Below are positions 10,286 through 20,781 of a stretch of DNA of 64,000 nt, piece by piece (the stretch's first letter is position 1; each line of letters opens with the position of its first letter). Origin of the DNA: Talaromyces rugulosus (taxonomy: Eukaryota > Ascomycota > Eurotiomycetes > Eurotiales > Trichocomaceae); assembly GCF_013368755.1 (NCBI RefSeq), contig NC_049565.1:2170001-2234000 (forward strand). The letters are read 5' to 3'. A program made the position numbers and the translations under genes. The notes beneath the pieces are model-generated. The model ran no database searches, was not told the origin of the DNA, and was given only the letters and a program-made list of their open reading frames with translations.

Positions 10286-12619
10286 TCATTTCAGAAGGTC
10301 AGATTCCCAATGGCCGCCATATTGCCATGCTTGTTGCAGCTTTTCTCTCAAATTGCCGAACGGCCATCCAAGATTATACTCCAACTCGTCCAGGATAGAA
10401 AAGAGTGCACGGTGCTCTAATTTATCCTCAAAAAGCTCCCCGCACGCCGCAATGCTAAGCATCGCGGTGGTGAAAGCAGGGGGGTTTCTCTTACTATTTA
10501 CGGCAATGCCACATAGCCTAAGCACGGCGTCTTTCAATTTTTGGTTGAGAATACGCATTCGGGCGACTTGTCCAAACCCCAATTTCGGTTGCGTTGGATC
10601 GTTAACATAGAGTAGAATTCGAGCGAGTTCAACGTGCTGCACGCCGGCCGCATGAAGGCTTGTCAAGTAACAGATTTCTGGAAATACTTCTCCCTTTTGG
10701 CGTTCTGGCTCCCGGTAGTAAATTGGCTCGAATGTCGAGGGCAAACTTGTTACCCACATCCTTTCGAGTTCTTTAAGTTCGAGCCATTTCTCTTTTCCTA
10801 GTTCTGTATCTCGCAAAGGGCCGGTTTTTTCACTGGGGCTGTTATTGCCGTAACAAAAGTTGAGCACGTCAGCGCAGAAAATGACCAGCCGAGTCGTCCA
10901 TATAGCATCTTCTGCCGGCTCGAATGTCCGAAATACTTCACATCTTGACATGGACATGTTAAAGGGGCGCTGCTTAAGGAAAGCCGAGTAGAGTTCTTGT
11001 CGAAAGGCAATTAAGAATACTGCCTGGCGAAGCTCTGTATCATGTTAGCGACTAAGCCGAAAAAATTTCTAGATGTGAGAGTTGTGCCATACTTTGGGGA
11101 GGTTCGCTCTGAGTATTGCTGTTTGTGTTTTCAACGGTATTAGGGCTGCTGATTGTCACAGAAGAATCCACCCGAGATACGGACGGTGCTGCGTAATTTG
11201 GAATTTGTGCCTCGATGAACGCGTTAAGCATTTGTAAAAAAAGCTCGTTATCTTTTTGTTCGTCCCGGAACGGATAATCAAACTCTTCATACAACCGTAA
11301 AATAACCCCGGCTGCCAAAAGGTCTTCATTCCGATTTTGTTCCGGATCCGCCCCCAGTATCAAGAGGTCATTGATACATTTGCTATGATAATGCAATGCA
11401 GTCTCGTCTGTCAGGTCATGCAGGACCCTTCCGTTGTATTCAATTGTGCCAGCTGCCTTTCTATACCTTGGTACTCTGGTTAGGTGGCGTGCAGAAGTTG
11501 CCAGGATAGCATTCATCAACGCTTGGCATCGTTTTGCTCGTTGAGGGACGATTATTTCAAATTGTCTCTCTGGGTCACAAATATCAAACCATAGGGATAA
11601 GTGATCGATAAAATAACGAAATAGTAAGTATTCCAACGTATTATGGCCGAGAGATGATATTACCCCGTTGGATGAACAACCTGAAGAAGGTAGTTTTACA
11701 ACTCCGCTCATCAACGAGCTAGTTGAACTCAATGGAGAAACAAACTTCGGGGTCTCGTTCTGATTCGCTAGGTTTGGTGAAAGAAATGAAATGTCGGATG
11801 CCCTGGAGCCGGCGCGTGGGCGAGAGACATCGGTGTCAGTTGCCAGGGCGCTAGTGGCATCTTCACCAGGATCATTGTGATCGTCATTTCCGCCGTCATA
11901 TGTTTCTTGTCTAGTCGACCATCGCCTTAATTTTGTGTTATTATTTGGAGAGAGGTCGGAGTTACTGTGGGAAAAGTCGGTGTTGTGCTGGAAGAATCCA
12001 GATGCTATTGACAATTCGCGGTCATGTTCCAGGTTCAAACTGTTCATCGCATCTTGGCCAATTTCAGACCAGGTAGAAGGATGAGGTGAAGATAATATTG
12101 CAGGGTCATGCATGTCCTCATTGTCGTCATGACTGTAGCAAGCCGCCAACTCTGCTGTTTCGTCTACATATACTAGTTTCTCTTGCAACATATTAGACAC
12201 GAGTAAAAGCAAGAGTGAAGGGCATAGAGCTCACTCGGTATCTTCAGAGACTTCCGCGGCGGACCACCAAACATATCGCTGGAAACAAGACTAAACTTGA
12301 ATGGAGCTAAAGTGCGAGTGCATGGTATGCTGTCCTTTTGGCATTGTGTGCAAGTTGGGGCCTCGGCGTGGAGATCAACTCGAGCGACAGGCACACATTT
12401 TGCATGCTTATTCGTATTCAGCCCAGCAACAAGTCAGCAAGGCTCTGCACTATGTCAATTTGAGACTTATTTGCAATTATCACATGTGGCTTTCCGCTTT
12501 CGTTTGGAGCCACTGCGGCCGACCCTTCTGGATTCGCTATTGCGAGGGCTGTCATCGTTGGCGTTTTGAGGGTCATTCGCTTCCTGATCGTTGTCTTCGG
12601 CGGACTCAACCATTTTCAT
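10286..12619 (-). CDS. Zn2Cys6 fungal-specific transcription factor with a probable AT-AC intron
   Basis: Nuclear regulator. Exons (minus strand) are 12619..12471, 12413..12235, 12181..11093 and 11034..10286, giving 721 aa. An acidic N-terminus and basic patch (SKRKRKA) precede the zinc cluster C-x2-C-x6-C-x14-C-x2-C-x6-C (CDNCKNKHAKC ... CTQCQKDSIPC). The cluster forms only if the first intron (12414..12470) is spliced AT-AC; introns 2 (53 bp) and 3 (58 bp) are GT-AG. The middle is Ser/Asp/Asn-rich and probably disordered; a long helical fungal_trans-type regulatory domain follows, including YLLFRYFIDHLSLWFDICDP. It is divergent from the P450 at 14654 and so a candidate pathway regulator. 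Without AT-AC splicing the frame hits TAA inside the zinc cluster, so a pseudogene is the alternative. Confidence 0.82.
12414..12470 (-). other. Probable non-canonical AT-AC intron
   Basis: On the minus strand the 57-nt segment begins ATAAGT and ends GAATAC, with CTGAC about 20 nt before its end. Its removal joins TGC-AA to G-AAT-AAG and restores the Cys-x2-Cys-x6-Cys half of the zinc cluster in frame. No GT-AG pair nearby does this: the only close GT lies just after an in-frame TAA. ATAAGT is the donor known for U2-type AT-AC introns. Confidence 0.65.
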
Positions 12620-14653
12620 GGACTAGTGGAGAAGAGTAGATGAAGCGGCGAGTACTGCATACGCATCGAGGGGGAATCAGTGCGGAGAGATTGATAGGGA
12701 TTTGGTGCGGGGAAGTTCTTCCCCACATAAGTGGCTGGCAAATGGGGGTTTCAATTGCCGATCCCCCAACTTAATTGCCGTACCAATACAAGACAATATC
12801 TGCCTGCGAAAACCAAGCATCCTCAGTATGAAGTTCGGGAAGAGAGTTCTAGGCCATCTAGATAGTCTGGAAATCCAATGCGTAGGAATGTTTTTCCTCC
12901 TTTGTGTATAGCACGACGGATAGTAGTTTATTTGTAGTATCTAGGGGGTAATAATATCAGACCTTCGACTTTTGGTTTGTCATTTTTTAGAGCATCTCTC
13001 TGGGCATGGGGTAAGTTCTTAATATAGTAACAGTAGCCGATGAAAAATGAGTGTAAATTTTGGCGACCCATTGGTACCCTTATTATTGATGCTGCAAGAT
13101 TTATGCCTTGATTGACGAAATCAACGCGATATTGTTCCTCTCACGAGCAAGCTCATTAAAGTAGTACCGAAGGCTCGCACTTCAACTGGGAGAGATTTGT
13201 CTGCTTTAATACCATGTAACGCGCACGAGGCCCGCAGCGTAGAAAGCAACTAGGTAGCAATGGTAGCTCCCTGGTCAATTCAATCGTTTTCAGCTCGAAG
13301 TATCGAAAAGCGGTTTCTATCATGAGATATATGAGCATTGGCAATCAAGAATATCGGCAAACAGTGAACCAAAGCACATAAATCATGCATCCGTTCATAG
13401 TCACCAAAAGGCTTGAACTCACTTGAGCTAAACTCATGAATCAACTGAGCTAGCGTCATTCCACAAGTAATAGCCTCAGTTAAGACTCACAGCAGGACAT
13501 GTTCTGAAACGCGGGTCTTTCATGGAGGCTATCAGGATGGCCATGCCCGCACCGATAAAAAAAGCAATACACTATCTAGGTATTTGCTTTATCATGTCGC
13601 TTAGGTTAGAGTTTTAAGAATAAAACAACATTGGTAATTACCCTCTATACTTTGTTTCATCGTTATCTAGAGTGTATCCACAACGTGTGGTAATACGCTC
13701 CTTTTTGGTGTCAGGGAGTGCACCTTGCTCGGGTGTTCAGACAATAAAACTTGACTTTCTTGTGTCTCCTTGTGTGGCTTCTTTCATTTCATGTCCATGG
13801 CAAGTCATAAGATAGTTGGAAGGTTTAATGTTCGTACTTCCCATGTGAAACCCAGGCCTCTGGGTACATTTCTTTGAGTAGAACACTTTCCGGATAAGCT
13901 ACAAAAGACGGAATAAATGCACGCATTCATATATATGCACATATTTAGCAAGCACATAGTTGCTCCCGGGCTTGATTATTCCCAGAAACCATGATGTTGA
14001 TTACATTCCCCGGGCCTATGACAAAGATGACCCTTCCAGAGGGTAAACTGGTCACTTTGTCCACACAGCTAAAACCGATTGATCACATGACCTCATGAAA
14101 TTGGGCAATTATCGCTGTACAGTACCCGACACACTGAGCAGAATGTAGAGATGGTTTCGCATGCTTCCGAATAGATATCTAGAAGAGAAATCACTTTCCG
14201 GCGCTAAACCCTATTCGCCAAACAAGGAAATGTTTCGCCGGAGGCACAATTGCGTGGACAATCTAGAAGCGCTACTTATGCATGCATTACTCCACACGTC
14301 CTTTAAAAAAGGTTCCTGGCTTGGAAATCATTCCCGCAGATTGCCAGATTAAGAAATCCACACCGCAGATGGAGGGGGGTTTTAGGAAATACACCCCGCA
14401 AACCACTTTATCAAGAAAATTTGGCCCTATGGGGGCGAATTGCTGTTTTAGACAGATGATCGATCATGATGTCAATGGGGGTATTATTCTTAGAAGACTG
14501 ATGGTTATATAGATACCTCGAACCAGACCGACCACCAAGGTTTATTCGTGGCCGTTGCTCTTCTGTTCCAAGAAAAAATAGACAACAGAAAGTCACCTCT
14601 TCCATCTTCTCTCTTCTTTTCTTGTATAGCCTTTCTTTTTCTTTTTCCATAAT
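12620..14653. promoter_or_regulatory. Divergent intergenic region between Zn2Cys6 regulator and P450
   Basis: About 2 kb shared by the divergent regulator and P450 promoters. It holds no gene I can support. The last 60 bp before the P450 ATG form a pyrimidine-rich tract (14590-14648), typical of fungal core promoters and leaders. No tandem repeat or TIR was seen. Confidence 0.4.
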
Positions 14654-16387
14654 ATGGATACAAACACGAATTATGTGATGGATACCATATCGCACAGCCC
14701 TAGTGCATTCATTTTTGGGGCATGTTGTGTGTTTTATCTTGTGGCTTATCCCATTATCAAGTACTATCAGGATCCGAAAGGTATGTCTAACAAAGAATGT
14801 AGAAGAAACACATCTGTAAAGAATGCTACAAAATCCCACTTATTTTCATTAAATGCCTGACTAACAAATGGTTTTGTAGGTCTTCGGAAGTACCCCAATA
14901 TGACCTTATTTTCCGGGATCTCAGATATTCCATTCATGATTTTGGCCCACACAGGCGCCAGATCGAGAGAGCTTATTAAGATTCACAAGAAGCGCCCCGT
15001 CCTACGCACTGGTCCGAATACTTTGTCTTATACGGATCCTCGTGCGATCAAAGATATCTATGGACATGGTACCAAATGCACCAAGGACGGCTCTTATGTA
15101 GTCGGCGCAGGCTCCCATTACCACCTTGCAGATGTCGTCGACAAGAGCGACCATGCAAGGAAGCGCAAGGTTCTGTCGTCTGCATATGCTTTGAAAAACC
15201 TCGAAGGCTGGGAGCACAAGGTCGCCGACAAGACTGCTCGAGCCATCCGGCACTTTGACAAGTGCTGCACAGCCCCGTTAGCCAGCAATAGAGCCATTCC
15301 TGCCAAGGAGGACGTCAATTTGGACTATCGGAAGTGGATGAACTTTTTCACGTTAGACGCCATTGCAGATATCGGACTCTCCGAGAAGCTCGGCTTCCTC
15401 GATAGGGGCAGTGACGAAGTCATGGGCCGCAAGACAGATGGTACCCGCTATGAATGCAACCTCCGAGAGTGTCTGTATGCCAGCAACCGGAAACAGTCAC
15501 TCTTACTATGGTCATATGATTACTACAAAGTCATCGACAAGCTCGCTAACCTAATCCCATTCTATGGCAGATTGGGCAAGTTGGGCGCGAAATGGGACGG
15601 CGTTCCTCTCGATCTTTCATACCGTCGCCTCGAGCGATATCGCGCCGGGGAGAAGCTTGACGACTTCTTCCAAGCTCTTATGGAAGACAAGAACGGCAAT
15701 CCCAATAACCTTGAAATGGGTGAAATTGTTGCGGAAGTGAGCATCATGATGAATGCCGGTAGTGTGACTACAGCGGTTGCAATGACAAACATTATTTATC
15801 AGCTGTTGAAAAATCCCGAAATCAAGAAGAAGCTTGTTGAAGAACTTGATGCGGCCCTGGATGACGAAAACGAGGATGAGGATGATGATGCTAGCGAAGA
15901 TCCATTCGCCGCAGTTGTTTCATATGACCGTGTGAAGCATCTTCCATATATGCGAGCATGCCTGGATGAGTCTCTGCGGTTGTTCCCGCCTACTCCTCAT
16001 AATCTTGGAAGACAAACCCCACCAGAAGGAGCAAATATTCTGGGTGATTACATACCCGGTGGTGTTTCAGTTGGCATGACTGCCTTGGCAGTGCACTGGA
16101 ACGAAGAAGTTTTCCCAGAACCGCACAAATTTATCCCGGAGCGCTGGCTTGGGGAAGAAGGCAAAAACAACCAGCCGTACTTCCTTGCTTTCTCGGCCGG
16201 TGCTCGGGGCTGCATAGGCCGGAACATTTCTTACCTGGAACAAGCTGTTGTTCTAGCTTCTGTGCTCCGTAGGTATGAATTCGCGTTGCCTCATCCTGGC
16301 TGGGAGATTGAACGACGTGAGGGCATGAATTGGCTGCTTGGCGACATGCCTGTCAAAATTTGGCGACGACAGAGAGTTACGGCTTAG
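14654..16387 (+). CDS. Cytochrome P450 (benzoate 4-monooxygenase-like, CYP53-type group)
   Basis: ER-anchored haem monooxygenase. Exons 14654..14780 and 14880..16387 (intron 14781..14879, branch CTGACTAAC) give 544 aa. The N-terminus is a membrane anchor (FIFGACCVFYLVAYPIIKYY). The K-helix ExxR is DESLRLFPP, the PERF-like motif is FIPERW and the haem loop is FSAGARGCIGRN with Cys487 as axial ligand. The I-helix reads MMNAGSVTT, with Val where the family usually has an acidic residue (AGSDTT). An acidic insertion (DENEDEDDDASED) sits in the J-K region. Similarity to fungal P450s labelled benzoate 4-monooxygenase is recognised from the C-terminal block; the real substrate is unknown. The nearby CPR is its plausible electron donor. 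Confidence 0.92.
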
Positions 16388-16768
16388 TATATTGAAATGT
16401 GTTGTATTGTTGATGATGCACTTTTGAACACTGCATGCAGGAAGAAAGAATATTTGCGACGATTGATGTTTATACCCTGACCCAAGCTTGATCAACTGGT
16501 TGATTAACCTGACAAGAAGCTGAAGTTATAATGTTTTGTATTTAACGGCTGATATTTCAACTAAGTTTATCAACTGATAAAAAAAGAAGTAGACTTATAA
16601 CCTCTATAAATATAGATAAATATCAATGATTAGGTATCTAAAACAAAGCCGCGGCGTATAAGTAGCTGCGTAGAAATTTAGTCAACCTTTTTGGGGGAAA
16701 AACCGTCAATATCATATAATTAATGTGTCAACTAGTTTTTTTTTTTAGATCTAACAATCATTACCAAA
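16388..16768. other. Intergenic region between convergent P450 and Zn2Cys6 genes
   Basis: AT-rich 3' flanks with a T-run at 16737-16746; no gene recognised. Confidence 0.5.
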
Positions 16769-18357
16769 TCAAACTTCATTCACAGAAGACCCAGCCGACT
16801 CAAGTATTCCAAATCCAAATGCCTTCCCAATCCGAACGAGCAACGCCCCAAACCACGACCGCTGCTCGCGATCTAGATGATCGAAGCCAACAGCAAGACT
16901 CAAAGGCCAGACCAATAAACGGATATCGCTAAATAAAAAATCTTCTTTAGGCAGCACTTCAATGGATTCCGGTATATTTTTGTGTTGAACGAGCTTGATG
17001 TTTCCTAGGCAAAACGGTAGGATGGACGCTAGATCGTCGGCCGTCGTCTTCAATATGGAGTGACAGCCTAAACTGAGCTCGTAAGGAAGAAATTTGGCCG
17101 CGTCAAGTGTTTCCAGGCGTGTTTCGTTGACCAGAATTCTCGTGGCGAAATATAAGGCCCAGACTCCTGCGTACTCCACACTTGAGCACGTGTAGACTAT
17201 TGGGCGTAAAAATTCCGGTGTCGGATAAGAGGAGGTAGAAAAACTTTCTGGCGTAGTGTGTCTTTTATATGCCCACGCACTAGGAAACCGGGTAGGTAGA
17301 TCGTGTAAATCCTTGTCGATTGTTTGTGCCTCTTTTTCGAGGGCCTCTAAAGTGGCATGTCGCGCATGACAATCAATATCAACGCCTTGCTGGAGTTTGA
17401 GTAACTCTGCCAGTCGTTCACGGATATGTACAATTCGCACGACAATGTTGTCATATTCAAAATCTATACCCTGCTCGCCATATGCCGCCCCATCTAGCAA
17501 AAAATCCGGCAATGCGGTCTTGCGAAGCAAAGCAGACCTAATTAGCCCTCGCCGTGTATGCTTCATAATAGTAGAAGGTCGCTTGACATCGCTAAGCTTT
17601 TCTTTCCACAGCGCTAGGGCCGCAAGGGCCCCATCGTGGTGCTCAAAGCTCGTGTATTGGACGCCTGAAAAAATCCTTTCCGGGGTATCATTGTCAGAGG
17701 GGTGCACTGCATCTTCGTACCGGGCCATAAAAAATATAGCAAGCAGGTACGAATCAATAGAGCTTTCGTTTAGTTCAGGCGTCGATTTTCGAACTATTTG
17801 TAATAGCTGCTCGTATTCCAGGCAAGCTTCAGTGGCTGCCGGCGGACAATTGTGAATTCGCGAGTACAGAACAAGAGCCATAGCAGATACGGCATGATCT
17901 AGAATCGGATATTCGCCTTTAGCCGTCCATAGAGGCAATAAGTCACTGTCTGTTGCCCGTAGTAGACTCGGTTGTTCTTTGGGTATAGTCAGATGGTTAT
18001 TCAAATACTCGGCAATAGCCTGTGCTTTCAGGTCCTCCGCTAGCGAACGCTGTTGCGAAGCCACGTCCTCGGCGTCTTGGGACTTGCGCTTCGGCCGTGG
18101 TCCACGAGGGCGTTTGGTCTGACCGCTGGCGAAAGAGTTCTCACTATAGTATGAGTGTTGAGCGACGCCTGTCATGCCGCGACAGACTCGCCGGGACTTG
18201 ATGCATTTGCGGCAGATCGGCTTCGTCTCGTCACACTGCAGTTATATTATCAGTCATAATACCTATGGCAAATCCCTATTAACCCATTGTTCGCTGATTA
18301 ACTAACCTTGATTCGCCGGGTTTTGCACGTTTCACAGCCTAAACTTGGAAATGGCAT
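16769..18357 (-). CDS. Second Zn2Cys6 fungal-specific transcription factor
   Basis: Exons 18357..18307 and 18235..16769 (71-bp GT-AG intron, GTTAGT donor, ACTGCAG acceptor) give 505 aa. The zinc cluster is at the extreme N-terminus: C-ET-C-KTRRIK-C-DETKPI-C-RK-C-IKSRRV-C, a textbook C6 binuclear cluster with the intron falling just before the third Cys. A basic linker (KRPRGPRPKRKS) may be a nuclear signal. The rest is a Zn2Cys6-associated helical domain (fungal_trans_2-like: YPILDHAVSAMALVLYSRIH, YLLAIFFMARYEDA). It is convergent with the P450. Having two C6 regulators in one five-gene cluster suggests activator/repressor or signal-integration roles, which sequence cannot separate. Confidence 0.9.
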
Positions 18358-19546
18358 GATGTCCGAATTCGCTTCTTAATACCTTCTCGTGCGACTGTAT
18401 CCTCTTCCTTTGATAGATATGTTAGTGCTTCTTATATTTTAATTTTAAACATGGTCGTGTCGTGATTATAATGGCAAATTATATTGTCACCTCGATTAAC
18501 TTATAGGAATTGTCGTCGAAGTGGCGTATCCGAAGCCTTTCCAGATACGGTCTAGGGCTGCTTGTGTACGAGTGTATCTGGTAAAGTCCACCAGTTACTA
18601 TTTAAACCCATCCAAGCCTATACAAAAAAAAATAAGATTCTCACGTTTGTATCTAGTAAAGTGAGGGATAAAGATTGCCAAAGAAATTTCATATGTTTTT
18701 ACGCCCTACATAATATATAGCGCCTTCTACTCACTAGCTCAACTGATGAACACCAGCCAGCCACATGATATCCAATTATGCCGTGAGATTGACAAAGAAT
18801 CATTATGCGTCTTTAAAAAATAGTAAATTCTTTCCCGGTAGTTGATCCATTCCAAAGTGCCCACTTCCCTGGTGAGGCATACGTGTTAAGGGTTATATAG
18901 AACACGTGATGCACACTGCAAGGCATGAGTGAGTAACGTGCGTAAGTCACGCACATGCCAGCATGATGATCCTAAAGATAGATTTTGATAGAGATGGGCA
19001 TCGAGGCATGCACCACATGATGCGCTAGCTAATTTTGTGGATTCCATAGATAGCAAAACGTGCCATACCGACGGCCGGTTCGGGTGGCTTGATGCTTGTT
19101 TCTCGTTGGTGTGGGGCGCACTGCAAGGGATGGATGAACTCAAGAATGTGTCATGTTGGCAACGGGCGATATTTGTTTATTTATTATTATATTATTTTGG
19201 TAGTCTCGAGGGTGCGTGGTTGGGTGTGAGGTCAAGAACGCTATTAGAGTGGTAGACACCTTGAAGCGGCGAATTCCAGAGTACTACCGACCTAGCGTTT
19301 GCTACAAGAGATGCTACTTTTTATTACTACTTTTGATCATAATGGAAGAGATTGTAGAAAATCAATTCTAATGTTAATTCACCTGTAATCGAAGCGACCG
19401 ACAAAAATGCAAATCAAGCATATAAACATGGCGCGAAAATGCAAAGCCATTTAGAAGCTGCCACCACAACAATCAATGAAAGTGGCAGCGAAAAACAAGA
19501 GTTATATACAACGAAGGATTCATTTCAAGATCCGACAAGCGAGCGC
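18358..19546. other. Intergenic region
   Basis: About 1.2 kb holding the promoter of the second Zn2Cys6 gene (near 18358-18700) and the 3' flank of the class III chitinase. No supported gene, repeat or structured RNA. Confidence 0.5.
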
Positions 19547-20566
19547 TTAGCAGGCGCTGCCGGTGGTCAGGATGCTGTGAGCCTCCTGGGCGTAGGTGCA
19601 ACCGTTGTTGACGTTGTCGTCAGAGAAACCAGCAGCCCACATCATGACACCACCGAAGGCAGAGTCATCCTTGTACTTGGTGACAAGGGTGGCGAGGTCG
19701 GCGGGAGCAAGGTAGTACTTGGCACCAGAGTCAGTACCAGTGGCACCGAGCTCAGAGGCAGGGACACCGATGACGATCTTAGCGCCGGAAGAAGGAGTGT
19801 TGGCAATGTTGGAGACCCAGTCAGCGTAGTTGGTGCCAGTGTCAGTGGAGCAGCCCTCGTTGTTGTAGAACTGAACCCAGAGGTAGTCAAACTGGCTGCT
19901 GGTGATGATGGCCTGCATGTTGGGCTCAGGGATAGGGCATTGAGGAGCACCGGTAATGTAGTATGTGTTGGAGGAGTCGCTGGCGAAGTTTTCACGGAGC
20001 TTGGCGATCAAGTACTGGTAGTTGTCGTTACCGCTGTTGGCCTCAAGATCAAAGTCCCAGCCGTTGACGAAGGCGTCACCGAAGGGGCGAGGGGCACTGC
20101 CGCTGCCCTTCTTTCCGTAGGAGTCCCAGAGAGACTGGCCGATGGCCTCGGCATCAGACTGGCCCTGGAGGGAGTAGGCACCAGAGGCACCACCAAGGGA
20201 GAGGATGATCTTCTTGCCGTTGCCCTGGCAGGTGGTGATGGCGGTGGCGAGGTCGTCGCAGCCAGTGCCCGCACCAGTGGTGTCGATGGAGCAAGACTGG
20301 CCGATGGTACCAGCGGGGGTGGTGACACCGTTACCCCATTGGTAGAGGAAGGACAGAACAAGAATGTCGATACCAGAGTCAGCACCGCAGTAGCTGGAGA
20401 GGTCGTTGTTCTCAACAACGCCGCCACCGTTCTGGCCCCAGTAGACAACAGTCTCAGCGCTGGCAGTACCGTTCTGGCGGCGGCTGAAGGAGTGCTTGGG
20501 GACTGTAGGGTAGGCCATGGCAGTGGTGGCCATGAGGCCGAGACCAGCAATTGTGGAGAAATGCAT
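19547..20566 (-). CDS. Secreted GH18 class III chitinase (fungal/plant type)
   Basis: A single exon encoding 339 aa. Signal peptide at residues 1-18 (MHFSTIAGLGLMATTAMA), then a short pro-region ending in SRR that looks like a Kex2 site. VVYWGQNGG is the class III N-terminal strand, ILSLGGASGAYSL the second conserved block, and VNGWDFDLEAN the catalytic motif. The DxDxE core is intact (Glu acid/base), but the first position of DxxDxDxE is Asn. FDYLWVQFYNNEGC and GVMMWAAGF complete the barrel. There is no CBM or GPI signal. Third codon positions are overwhelmingly C or G, indicating high expression; this bias also opens a long meaningless frame on the opposite strand. It probably acts in wall remodelling or chitin nutrition. 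Confidence 0.94.
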   Translation of the reverse strand: MHFSTIAGLGLMATTAMAYPTVPKHSFSRRQNGTASAETVVYWGQNGGGVVENNDLSSYCGADSGIDILVLSFLYQWGNGVTTPAGTIGQSCSIDTTGAGTGCDDLATAITTCQGNGKKIILSLGGASGAYSLQGQSDAEAIGQSLWDSYGKKGSGSAPRPFGDAFVNGWDFDLEANSGNDNYQYLIAKLRENFASDSSNTYYITGAPQCPIPEPNMQAIITSSQFDYLWVQFYNNEGCSTDTGTNYADWVSNIANTPSSGAKIVIGVPASELGATGTDSGAKYYLAPADLATLVTKYKDDSAFGGVMMWAAGFSDDNVNNGCTYAQEAHSILTTGSAC

Positions 20567-20773
20567 TGTTAGATATTGTTGTCAAGATTGAACTTTCTAG
20601 AAGGAGTGTTAAAACCGAGGTCGATCGGTGCTAGTTGTCAAGGAATGTCTGAAAAGAGAATGGACAGATCCGTCAAGGACCTTTGAGAAAATGACTGTCG
20701 AGTCGGAAGGAAGGTGAAGTTGGTGATGAAAAGAGAAAGAAAGAAAAGACCAAGCTAGATGGGAGCTCTCTGG

Positions 20774-20781
20774 TCTATTTA
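20774..20781 (-). promoter_or_regulatory. TATA-like element of the class III chitinase
   Basis: On the minus strand ATAAATAG lies about 210 bp before the ATG, followed by TTTC/TCTT-rich sequence (20720-20760). This is consistent with a strong fungal core promoter. Confidence 0.4.

Noticed and set aside
19439..20572. 377-codon open frame opposite the class III chitinase
   Set aside because: Its composition (Gly/Val/Ala/Thr runs) mirrors the strong third-position C/G bias of the chitinase, which removes stops from the other strand; no motif, no independent start context.
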